NCBI RefSeq assembly: GCF_019059575.1
Contig: NW_024881865.1
Span: forward strand, 1 to 64,000
Reading direction: 5' to 3'
Length of the DNA stretch: 64,000 nt
From: Amphibalanus amphitrite
Lineage: Eukaryota; Arthropoda; Thecostraca; Balanomorpha; Balanidae
Positions within the stretch are counted from its first letter, which is position 1; each line of letters starts with the position of its first letter. Positions 1-11,200 of this stretch are shown here, piece after piece. A program made the translations under genes and the position numbers. The notes below the pieces were generated by a model. That model saw only the letters and a program-made list of their open reading frames with translations, was not told the origin of the DNA and made no database searches.

Positions 1-404
1 GGTTTATCAATAAGCTTGTGCCGATCACTTAACCAGTCGTATACCGCACCTGTTTGCGATACATTTAGAAAAAAGCCACTGACGCACCGAAAACAAAAAT
101 GAATTTGGCTCACTTCAGTTTGACTTATTTCATTACCAGCGAATGTCTTCTCAGCATATACTAGGATACGTTGGTTGGGCACACGTCTGAAAAGGCGACC
201 CCGCGTGAGCCCCTGGCCAGTGGTGTCGCAGGGGGGGGCCATCAGGGCCATGGCCCCCCCAAAGGCAAATCAGGGGGGGCCATCATATCATTTGGCCCCC
301 CAAACAACCGATGGGCCCCCATGGCCGTAAGGGGCCCTGGCCCGTATTAGATTGTCACGAGGCTCGAGAAACCCACGCCAGCTATTAACAGCTCCAATAC
401 CAGT
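1..404. other. Non-coding flank with G/C blocks
   Basis: No gene is seen. Positions about 229-350 are alternating runs of G and C around GGCCAT/ATGGCC motifs, so the block is partly self-complementary. It lies directly before the minisatellite and may be its degenerate edge. Confidence 0.5.
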
Positions 405-2025
405 CTTTGAGGGTCTACACTGACGTCTGAGGGTCCTTCAGTGGCGGTCAAGCGTCCACATGATCGCTGAGGAACCAAATTGACCTGAGGGCCCTCCACT
501 GGCCTTTGAGGGCCCCTAAACCGGTCTCAGGGGCCCAACCGGCGTCTGAGAGCCTCATTCCGGCCTCTGATGGCCTCATTTCTGTCTCTCGAGTCCCAAG
601 ACCAGCCTTTAAGTGTCTCTGAGGGCCCCGCACTGGATTCTGAAGATCCGATGTTGGTCTCTAAGAGCCCGCATCGGCCTCTGGGGGCCATCTTGGCCTT
701 TGAGGGCCCTCCGCTGGTCTCTGGGGTCCTTTTAGGGCCCAAAACTGACCTCTAAGGGCCCATGCTGGCCTGTAAGGACCCACATTAGCCTCTGAGGGCC
801 CCCCGCACTGGATTCTGAAGACCCAATGCCGGCCGCTCAGGGCCCGCATCGGCGTCTGAGGGCCCACCTTGGCCTTTGAGGGCCCTCCGCTGGCCTCTGG
901 GGTCCAACGCCGGCCCATGCCAGTCTTTTAGGGCCCCACACTGACCTCTGAGGGCCCATGCTGGCCTGTAACGACACACAGCCTCTATGGGCCCCGCACT
1001 GAATTCTGAAGACCCGATGCCGGCCTCTAAGGGCCCGCATCGGCCTCTGAGGGCCCATCTTGACTTTTGAGGGCCCTCTACTGGCCTCTGGGGTATAACG
1101 CCGGCAAATGCCAGTCTTTTAGGGTCCCATTATGACCTTTGAGGGCCCCATGCTGGCCTGTAAGGGCCCACATTAGCCTCTGAGGGCCCCCGTACTGGAT
1201 TCTGAAGACCCGATGCCGGCCTCTAAGGGTCAGCATCGGCTTCTGAGGACCCATCTTGGCCTTTGAGGGCCTTCTGTTGGCCTCTGGGGTCCAACGCCGG
1301 CCCATGCCGGTCTTTTAGGGCCCCACACTGACCTCTGACAGCTCGTGCTGGCCTGTAAGTACCCACCTTAGCCTCTGAGGACCCCGCACGAGCTTCTAAA
1401 GACCCGATGCCGGTCTGTAAGGGCCCGCATCGGCCTCTGAGGGCCCATCTTGGCCTTTAAGGACCCTCTACTGGCCTCTGGGGTCTAACGCCGGCCCATG
1501 TCGGTCTTTTAGGGCACCACGCTAACCTCTGAGGGTCTCAAACTGTCTTTTGCAGGCCCTGTACTGGTCTCTGAGGGCCCTAAACTGGCCCCTAAGGGCC
1601 CAAACCAGCCTAGGTCCCACACCGGCCTCTGATGGTCCCATTTCTGTCTCTGGGACCCAAACTGACCCTTATGTGCCTCTGAGGGCCCCGTACTGGCTTC
1701 TGAAGGATCGATGCCGGCTTCTGAGGACCCATAACGGTCTTTAAGTGTCTCATGCCGACACCTCAGGCCCCACTTTAGCCTCTGAGGGGCCCCAAACTGG
1801 CCTATGAGGTCTCTACACCGGCCACTGATGGCCGTATTATGTTCTCTGGGGGGCTCAAGCCTTACCTTCGGGGGTCACGCACTTGCCTCTGAAGGCCCAC
1901 ATCAGCCTCTGGGGTCCTACCTGGGGCCTTTGAGACCCTTCGCTGACCCTTGGGTCCAACGCCGGCCTCTGGGGGGTCTGACACCATACTCTAAGGGCCC
2001 CATTGCAGCCTCTAGGCGATAGGTA
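405..2025. repeat. Degenerate GC-rich minisatellite with higher-order period
   Basis: The basic unit is about 28-30 bp around CTCTGAGGGCCC...CTGGCC. Variants are arranged in a longer unit: the subunit containing ATTCTGAAGA or a near match recurs near 640, 813, 1005, 1200, 1393 and 1697, giving a higher-order period of about 175-200 bp, with one wider last step. Several short ORFs run through it on both strands, but they are repeat-derived and lack any domain. The edges are degenerate. Confidence 0.85.
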
Positions 2026-3120
2026 TCGCCTAAGCGCTATCGATGGGCCCATAAGTGTAGGAACCATGGGTGCAGTGGGCGCAGTTGCACCAAACACAAT
2101 TCTGCAGTGGGTGTAGACAATGTATTCTGCATCCACAATAATCTAGAACAAAACCCCCTTTTCTCAGCAACACTACTTTCCATGCAGCACGACAAATTTA
2201 GGATATTTTGCCCACTATCCATCTTTCGAAGCATTTGATACTGTAATGGTCTTCAAAACTTACATTTGTGCTCAGTAAAAAAGAGAGAAGATGAAACGGA
2301 ACACATTTGATTGAACAGTGAACAGATACCGAGGACCCACTGTCAAAAGTTTTAGCACGATGATCTTAGAAAATAGCAAAGTTAGCCGCCTAAGCCGCCT
2401 TTACTTTTGCGGTAGTCCATTCACAGTTGCGTGAATTATAGACAATATCAATAATTCAAAATGCACTTATCGGTACCTTTTCGACATTATACACCCTCAA
2501 AGCTCGCAATGAGCCTCCGCTCGGGTGCCGCTCCCTACCCCCCCCCCCGCTTCACCGGTCATGGCCTGGATTTCTGTACCCGTGCACTACGCCCGTGGGC
2601 CCCTTTGAGCTAGCACCGGGCCCCCCTGGGTCAGCGCAGGGGCCCCTTTGCCAAGTTGGCCCCCCCCCCCAAACTCCAAGTCTGCGACCGCCCCTGCCCC
2701 TGGCCAACCCAGCCACAGCGTTTCCCCTTGCTCTCGATACCCGTCAAAATGGGCTCGTGGTTGGAACACCTGTAGTTGACGGTGCATGATGGCCTTGGCA
2801 GCAGCTGCGCTCGGTCCCCGGCTGCTCAAATATATTGTCATGGGTGTGGTGAGTCGTGGCTGGGTGTCATTCTCAAACGGAAGTTGATTTTTGCGTTTAA
2901 TGCTACAATAAGTACAAAATATCATGAGATGCTATTTGGACGTTGAAAGAATTATTCGGATCAGGCATATGCAATGTTTATTGCAACTTTACGAGGTTCT
3001 GATTCCATCTTTTCAGTCATCACTGAGTGCCACAAAGGGTAGAACCACTCTTGTGTGGGGAACCCATGAGGAGAGGAGATCTGTTGGGGAGAAAAACAGC
3101 CGCTTCCCGCGGTGGGACCA
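2026..3120. other. Non-coding stretch
   Basis: I see no exon, RNA gene or element with recognisable ends. There are poly-C runs near 2539-2549 and 2661-2670 and a C-rich stretch at 2600-2710. ORFs here are short and without motifs. Confidence 0.5.
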
Positions 3121-3123
3121 TTG

Positions 3124-3442
3124 ACTCATTAGCTCGCTGACTTGATTTACTACGGTTTATTGACTCACTGACTCAGTGGGCTCCATTCCATTGACCAACA
3201 GACTCGATGGACCTCAGCTTAGCCCCTGACTTCACTGTCACGATCGACCCTCGACTCATTGACTCCCTGACACGATAACTGCTGTGGCCTGCTGTCCATC
3301 GGCTGTAAAATAATACGGGTCTAACGACGGTACTTATAATTTGACCGCAGCTCATTGACTTCCTGACACAATAACTGCTGTGGCCTGCGGTCCATCGGCT
3401 GTCAAGTAATACGGGCCTAACGACGGTACTTATTGACCGCAG
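3124..3442. repeat. GACTCA-rich minisatellite ending in a two-copy tandem duplication
   Basis: Positions 3124-3254 hold irregular copies of GACTCATTGACTC-like words. They run into two tandem copies of a 92-96 bp unit at 3255-3350 and 3351-3442, each starting at CTCATTGACT and ending at TTGACCGCAG. The copies differ by a few substitutions and a 4-bp indel. Confidence 0.8.
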
Positions 3443-5142
3443 CGCATTGCACCCAGCAGCCGGGGAGACACGGGCGGCGAAGTCTAGCCAGTAGCCACGC
3501 GATTGTGCGCCAATTTACACTTCGTCTCAGAGGCTGTCCTACGTCAGCAGTGACGTAGGAGAGCCCGAGCGTGTCGCTAAATGGCGACAAGGCCAGTGCC
3601 ACCGTCTACTGAGAGAGTCTGCTGGCTCTGGCTAGACGAGACAGACTGGCCGGGAGATAGACTAGCCAACACAGGGACACGGAGACCGACGGGGTTTTAT
3701 CGTTTCCCATGTTTGGTTGTTGTGGTTGCCGCATTGGTCACTCATTGCAACCATGTGTCATCTATCTGACGGTGTAAATATCGCTTCTATCGGAGTGTTT
3801 ACTCTGTGAGTATTTACACGGATTTCTTAGCATCGTTTCGCCTTTCTGATCCGAGACGGTTCGGGGTCTGTATCAAATCGGGCGTGTCTACTGTCTAGAC
3901 TCCTGTCGGTATTTCTGTCATGGTGCTGATACACGGAGCGAGGGTTAATCTGCAGATCGCATGGCTGCCATTGTCTATTGGTCCACACACCTCCTGCTCC
4001 CACATTGCCTAGCGTTTGCATTCTTTGTGGGGCGGCTGGAGGGCTGAGTCTAATCTGACCTGCGTCCCCTGTTCGTCCGTGTCTTTTTGTTACACTCCGG
4101 GCTTCAATTCAACCACCCATGGCATCTACCTGCTTACTCCTAACCCATGTATGCTCAGTACTTGTCAGTTGCTTCCTTTCTATGCCCGTGCCGGAACCGT
4201 CACCTGTTCAGAAGTTTAGAGCAGCAGTTTGTTCTGTGCTGGCCCTACAAGGCAGCGCCTCGCCAGCCATTTCTGTTCTCGGCTTTGCCCACAATTGTTT
4301 GTTATCGACCATGGGGCGATGTACGGTTGTGTAATGTTGTGCCGAACTGTCACGGCATGTGACCGGTCTGTAGTGAAAAAGATAATAGGGAAACGGTCAC
4401 CAAAACACTTCACCGACATGTTTTACGCTATTACGTGCATGCTTTCTGTGCTGGCCACAGAGTGCAATTCCAATTTCCATGACGCAACCATGCGATATTA
4501 ATCTTATCCTTGGCTTCGAGCCGCCGGCACGGTTAAAAGCTAACCAAACATTGCTTGGTCAAACGCTGATTACGAGCGTATTCAAACAGACTGATAGTAT
4601 ATGTGTCATTTCATGTCTGTTCAAAGTACGAAGAGTTTGGGGCCTACAAGTCGACGTCCGTCAAATAGGGACCTGTTGAAATAAAGCAACTCGACATGTC
4701 TGACCTTTTGACACAAACCCAGCTCTGATGTTTTCACTGGGGTAATGCCTGATGGTTGCCCGTGACCTTTTCGTTTTGTAGTCAGTCATTGCAAAAATCA
4801 TCGACTGTTTTCGCTCCCGAGTGACACTATAACGCGCACGATCTTTCAGACTAGTTAAATGCCAAGTGCATGTATTTTAGTTAAAAAGTCAAAGCCAAAG
4901 ACAGTAGCATTCGAGCCAAAGGTTCAGTAGCTGTCATTGATCATTCTGTGAGACTTTTGTGTTTTATATCCGTCCATCGGTCACGCATTTCGTTACGGTA
5001 TATTAGATTGGGTATATTAGATACCCTGGGCATTCGTCATGAACAAGCTATTCTATTCTAACCATATGAACTTTTTTCCTGGGCAAGGCCTATTGTAATG
5101 AACTTTAGTGACCTATCCCGTCTGTTTTTTTTTTTTTCGCAG
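3443..5142. other. Presumed HMBS intron or upstream flank
   Basis: No coding exon is recognisable. The missing N-terminal HMBS exon(s), which should encode the conserved segment ending in GTRKSQ, were looked for here and not found, so this is either a long intron or the gene is incomplete in this window. A T-rich tract at 5123-5137 is the polypyrimidine tract of the next exon. Confidence 0.45.
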
Positions 5143-5215
5143 CTGGCCATGATCCAGACGAACTGGGTCAAAGATGAGCTGAAGAAGATAAACCCCGAGC
5201 TGGACATCGAGATCG
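5143..5215 (+). CDS. HMBS: HMBS exon encoding LAMIQT...LDIEI
   Basis: Acceptor is a T-tract followed by CGCAG at 5138-5142 and donor is GTATGT from 5216. The frame is phase 0 at the start and phase 1 at the end; the split codon is completed by the exon at 11264. The encoded 24 residues match the segment that follows GTRKSQ in HMBS proteins. Confidence 0.9.
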
Positions 5216-8200
5216 GTATGTGGTAGTGAAAGAAACCTAGCCAAGCTGATCAGAAATGTTTTAGGCCAAGCTCACCCTGTTGAAAATCAAAATGAAATAA
5301 ATAGGGCCGGCTCTCTGGTTTGACTTAAAAAACTTGAATATATGAGCACTTCAATTATATTGGTGGCGGTGGTGGCAGCAGATAGCACAGCGGCGGTACA
5401 CAACCTCACACGGCGGCGGTGGCGACAGAACTCAGAACGAAATACGACAACAAAGCGAAATCGGCGCGGTTAGGAAAAATATTCGTGAAGGATGCAGGGG
5501 TTACCAAATGGGCTGCCATAGGTAAAATAAAATGACGAGGCGTAAAGGAAAGGTAGGATACAACACAGTAACGATGGAAAACAAATACGGTACGGTAACA
5601 TGAGGAGAAAAAAGGTCACAGGGCAGTAACGAATAGCGACATACTCCCCACTTTCGAAGTGAGCCGTCACTTCGAAAAGTCTCCTCACTCGGCACAGTCA
5701 CTTTTTCGGCATTCGCCTCGCCGACGCTCACTTCACTCAGACGCCTCTAGTCTCAACAGTTTGTTAATCGGGCGGCGGGTAAGTCGCCCTCTTAGCACGA
5801 TACTCGCCGCGCGAGCGCGGCCGTCCGCTCCAGACAGGAGGGACACCACGCGCGCCAGAGGCCAGCGACCACGCGGACCTTCCGCGTGCACCAGCACAAT
5901 CTCTCCGACCTCGGGCAGCCGAACCGGACGGCCGCGCCGAGAGAAGCTCCACGTGCGTAGAGTCTGCAGGTACTCTTTGGTCCATCGCTGAACCAGGTGC
6001 TCGCTGACCAGCCGCTGGTGCCGCCAGCGCCGACTCAGGCTGTCCAGCTCGTGGCCAGACGGAGAGAGCACGCCACGGATGGACGTGACCCCGAACAACA
6101 GGTGCGCGGGCGTCAGCACGTCGTCGTCACCTGGGGTGAGAGGTCGGAAGTTCAGTTGTAAGGCCAACTCATACAGGGTGACTGCCAACTCCTCATGGGT
6201 AAGGTAACACTGGTGCAGGGTAATGCGCAGGGACTTCTTGGTTATCCCGACCAAACGTTCCCAGAAGCCGCCCCACCAGGGCGCCGCCTCGGGTACAAAG
6301 CGCCAGGTCACAGCTGCAGGTAGGTGCCCGAGCAGGGCATGAAACGTTCTGGCATTGTCACTCACAACTAGCGATGGCGTGCCACGTAGCGCAAAGAAGC
6401 GGCGCAAAGCCAGCTTGACGTCAGCGACATTCTGAGTCTTACACAGTTCGAGATGCACAGCTCGCGACGAGGCACAGGTCAGCAGCAGTACCCATACCTT
6501 GTCGCCGCCCTTGACGTACATCGGACCGAAAAAGTCCACACCGACCCGGCTGAACGGACGGCTGGGCTCCGTCCTGAACAGGGGCAGCGCGCCATCAGCT
6601 GACCGACACGGCGCACCTCGGTACCTCCGGCACCTGAAGCATGTACTGACTACACGATGAACAGTTCGTCTCCTCACACAGTATTCACCAGACAGCAGTG
6701 CCAGTGTGGTGCGGGTACCCTGGTGAAACGATTTACGGTGTGCATCATCCACTATCAAGGTGGTCAGATGGGCAAACTCAGGCAGAATGATCAGAGCAGG
6801 TTCGTGAGTTCGCGTGACTGCTTCTAGGACACCATCTGCGTTTAGACGAGGTCTGACCTTCTCGAGTCGCGAGTTGGGTGGCAGCGGCGCGCCAGCCGTC
6901 AGCGCCTCCAGCTCCGGCGCGTAGGCGGCACTCTGCGAGACCCGGATCCAGAACCGCAGCGCCTCCCGGCGCTCCTCGGGTGACAGCGCTCCACTCCTCC
7001 TCTCAGTGCGCTGGTGCCTGGCGTTGTGCGCGAAACGAAGAATCCACGCGGTGCGGTTCACTGCCTGCTTGAGATGAGAACACCGAGTCACATCAAACGG
7101 TCCACGCATGACGTCTGGAATCGGATCAGGGCCACACTCTCGTCTCACGGCCACGATCTGACGTCTGACCTCGGGCCTCGTCTCTGCTTCGGCTTCTGCT
7201 GAGGGAGGCGTCAGTAGCACTAACGAGACATCATAGTCGGGCGGACTCAAATCAAATGGTGGACCCTTCCACCACTTGTCACAGGCGATGAGAGACGTCA
7301 GCGTTACCCCTCTCGTGCCTATGTCAGCGGGGTTATCAGAGCCTCTGACGTACCTCCACTGGTCGGCGGTCGTCAACTGAAGCACAGTCTTCACCCGGTT
7401 CTCCACGAACATCTTGAGAGGCCGCCTCCGGTTGAGCCAGTGAAGCACGTCGGTCGAGTCGGACCAGTAGGTGACTGTTGCGCTCTCCAGATGCAGCGCG
7501 TTCTTGATGAAGTCCATCAACCTGGCTCCAACAACAGCGGCCATCAGCTCCAGCCTGGGGATCGTTAGATGTGGAGACAGGGGGGCCAGCCTACTCTTAG
7601 ACATCACCAGGGCAGGCTCCCCACCCTGGACCACATACACCACCGCACAGTAGGCGGTCCGAGACGCGTCACAAAACACGTGAAAAGTCGCTCCGGACTG
7701 ATCGTCACGCGCTCCGGCTAGGCGAGGGAACCAGATCACCCTCCCCGGCGAGTCTCTCCACCAGGCTCGGACCTCGGTCTGCAGCTCCCCACTCAGGGGA
7801 CTATCCCATGTGCATTCAGCGTCAAGCCAGGTACGCTGAAACAGGGCCTTCCCCCAGATCAGCCACGGCGTCACCACGCCGAGCGGATCAAACGGTCTAC
7901 TCACAGCAGATAGCAGCTCAGTCCGGGTGCCAGGGCAGGTCACCTGTGGCACGGTCACGGCCAGACGATCCGATCTTGTGCTCCACAGTAGGCCGAGCAC
8001 CTTCTCGTCCTCAGTGTCGTCACCAGACATCCTGGTCTTGTGAAGATCCATGGAGGCCTCGCTGAAGACGTCACCCATCTTCGTCAGTCCGGCCTCTGCC
8101 TCCGCCCTCGTACTGAAGGACGGGCACATGTCGTCCATGTAGACGGAATCCTGAACCTTCTGCAACAGAACAGGTTCATCGCGCAGACACCGGCGGACGT

Positions 8201-11200
8201 GTTCAGCGATAGTGCACAGCAACATGTAGGGCGAACAGGTGAGTCCAAACGGGACCCTGCGAAACCTCAGCCGCTGGCCCGCCCACAGCAGCTGCACGAA
8301 CTGACGGTCCTCCTCAGTGAGTACAATCTGATGGAAAGCTGCACGAATGTCCGTCTGACAACCCACAGCTCCTGAACGGAAGTTAAGTAGCACAGCTGGT
8401 AAACGATGCAGCAGGTTCTCTCCCGGCTCAAGGTAGGAGTTCAGGCTCATACCTGCACCGTCTGGCGCTGATCCATCGAACACCACTCGCAGTTTGCCGT
8501 TGCGGTGCAGTCCTCGGTGCGGTAAGATGAACTCTGATGGCGGACTCGGTAGCGCGGGCTCGATGACAGCGTCTTCCAGCAGCTGATGCAGGTGGTCATC
8601 GTACTCCTGGAACTGTTCAACATTCAACTTCTCTGTCATACGGTGAGTCCGGGTCTTCGATAACATCAGGTTAGACACTGGGCGCTGGTCGGACTTCCAT
8701 ACTAGCCCCATCTCATACCTGTTCTCGGTGGCGTTCCAAGTCGGTACAGGTGGGTCTCTCTCGGCGGTCTCCTCTGCGGCGACTCCCACAGCGTCCAGCG
8801 TCCACATTCGCTCGACGTCAACCAGCTGACAGCGGTAGGCGTGCCGCTGCCGGGTCGTCTGCTGGCCTGGGGACTGTCCGTGGAGCACATACCCGAACAC
8901 AGTCTCCACCAGGCGGAGGCCAGGATTCACCTCCACCTGGTTCCACAACACCACCTTGTACAGCTGATCACACCCAATTAGAACATCAACAGGTCCGTCA
9001 CGGAAGTCATCAGCAAGCTCTACACTTGGGGGCAGAGACTGAATGGGTGGTGGAGCTCCCACGGGCGCACACAGCTTATCAGTTCTCCAGAACACAAGCT
9101 CGGCCTCACCTTTCTGGTATCCAGTGAGCCGCGCGCTTACTTGGTCGTACTGGTGAGCCTCCTCAACTCTTTCCTTGAATCCGACACACGCGAAGGTCCC
9201 CTGGCCGACCTTCTCGAGTCCCAGCTGGTCAGCCAGTGAAGCCCGGATGAAGGAGGCGTCTGCCCCGCCGTCAATCAGCGCGCGTACTAGACGCACGCCC
9301 CGAGGACCAGCCACCTCCACGAGCGCCGTCTGCACGTAGCAGCTGCTGCTGGTACTTTTTCTGCCAACCAGGGACGGATGTGCATGGGCGTGCGGAGCCA
9401 GCAGCAGCAGGGGGCGGCAATGGTCTGCGATCAGGCATGCGACTCTCAGACACAGCAGCAGCGGCAGGGGGTGACAGAGGTCCGCGATCAGGTACACATC
9501 TCTCAGTAGGCATGAGGGCTGCATGCTCTCCGGGCGGCGGGTGCAATGACGAGTGGTGCGGGCCACCACACCATGGGCATCGGGTGCTGTGGCAAGCACG
9601 CAGCAGATGGGGACCAAGACACTGGTAGCAGAGCTTAGCCCGGCGCACAACATCCCAGCGAACAGGCACAGTCATGGTGCGGTAGGCCGAACACGCAGCC
9701 AGGCCATGCTTACCCGTTCCGCATGCCAGACATACCCAGTCAGGTCCCTTCTTCTGCCTCACGTTCAGCATGCTGACTGTCGGCTTCCCAGGTACTGCGG
9801 TAGGTGGCTGCTCACCGGTGATCCTCTTCCTCCGAGCAGCTGCCTCCTCCCTGATGCTCATCTCCTTCTGCAGGAACTTCAGGAAGACTGTGAGTTCATC
9901 AGATGAGTCAGCACTGCATCTCAGCCACTCAATCTTCCATGACTCAGGGATGCAAGACAATAGCACAGGCATCAGCAGGACAGCATATGAGTCAGGCAAC
10001 ACGTTCATCGTCTCCAGCGCCCTGACCTCAGAAACCAGCCCATCAATCATGCGTCGCAAGCGGACCAAGTCATTGTCACTGTGCACAGGGGTGGTGGACA
10101 ACAATCTCTGCATCAGCACCTTAATGCACAAATCTGGGCGATCAAACCTTTCCTTCAGGGTCTCCACAGCCTTCAAGTAGCCCTGGTCAGTGATGGGAAG
10201 ACCCTGCACAGCCACCTCAGCCTGATCGACGAGGTGCGCCTTCAAGTGCACCAGCTTTTCGACAGGTGCATAAGCAGGGTTGTCATGGACAGATACACAG
10301 AACAGGCTCCAGAACTCTGACCACTTTTCCACATCCCCACAGAACTTGGGCAGCTTCAGGTCCAGCTTTCCCCCCAGGTAAGGCGGCACACACTGAGCCC
10401 TTCCAACAGAGACCTCAGAGCTCCTTTCCAGACGAGCAAGCACACGCTTAGCTTTGAAAAGCTGATCCTGCATATCCTGAACATGCGAGGTATCATCAGG
10501 CACAGACAGCTTTGTCAGGCTCACCTGGATCTCGGTCATCAGATCAACGTGCTGCTCAAGGTGGTGTATTGCCAAGGCAAGGTCGTCCTCTTGAGAATTA
10601 TCACATTCGGCAAGCTCTTTCATCAGTCTGGTTGCCTTACCTCGAGCCACAGTCCTTTTCTGTTTAAGCTGTGCCTCACTCTCCATCTTGATATACACAA
10701 TTCACAAGTCAATCTCAGTCTTGATCAGTCAAAATCAATCAGCAAATCATCAAAGAAGCAAATTTAACAGAAATCAAAAAGTCATCCGGCCCGGAGGACT
10801 ATGTTGAAAATCAAAATGAAATAAATAGGGCCGGCTCTCTGGTTTGACTTAAAAAACTTGAATATATGAGCACTTCAATTATATTGGTGGCGGTGGTGGC
10901 AGCAGATAGCACAGCGGCGGTACACAACCTCACACGGCGGCGGTGGCGACAGAACTCAGAACGAAATACGACAACAAAGCGAAATCGGCGCGGTTAGGAA
11001 AAATATTCGTGAAGGATGCAGGGGTTACCAAATGGGCTGCCATAGGTAAAATAAAATGACGAGGCGTAAAGGAAAGGTAGGATACAACACAGTAACGATG
11101 GAAAACAAATACGGTACGGTAACATGAGGAGAAAAAAGGTCACAGGGCAGTAACGAATAGCGACACACCCTGTCTAATCAGTTTATCTTTGCTGATCAAA

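Larger units (their letters stand above)
5278..11165 (-). mobile_element. BEL/Pao LTR retrotransposon, near-intact, antisense in an HMBS intron
   Basis: Two 364-bp LTRs (5278-5641 and 10802-11165) flank gag and pol on the minus strand. Host sequence shows a 5-bp target duplication CACCC at 5273-5277 and 11166-11170, in the range typical of this superfamily. Ends are TG...CA. LTRs appear identical by eye, which suggests a recent insertion. There is no env-like ORF. The copy lies wholly inside the intron between two HMBS exons and in the opposite orientation, so it need not disturb splicing. The one visible defect is a frame change between gag and pol. Confidence 0.95.
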
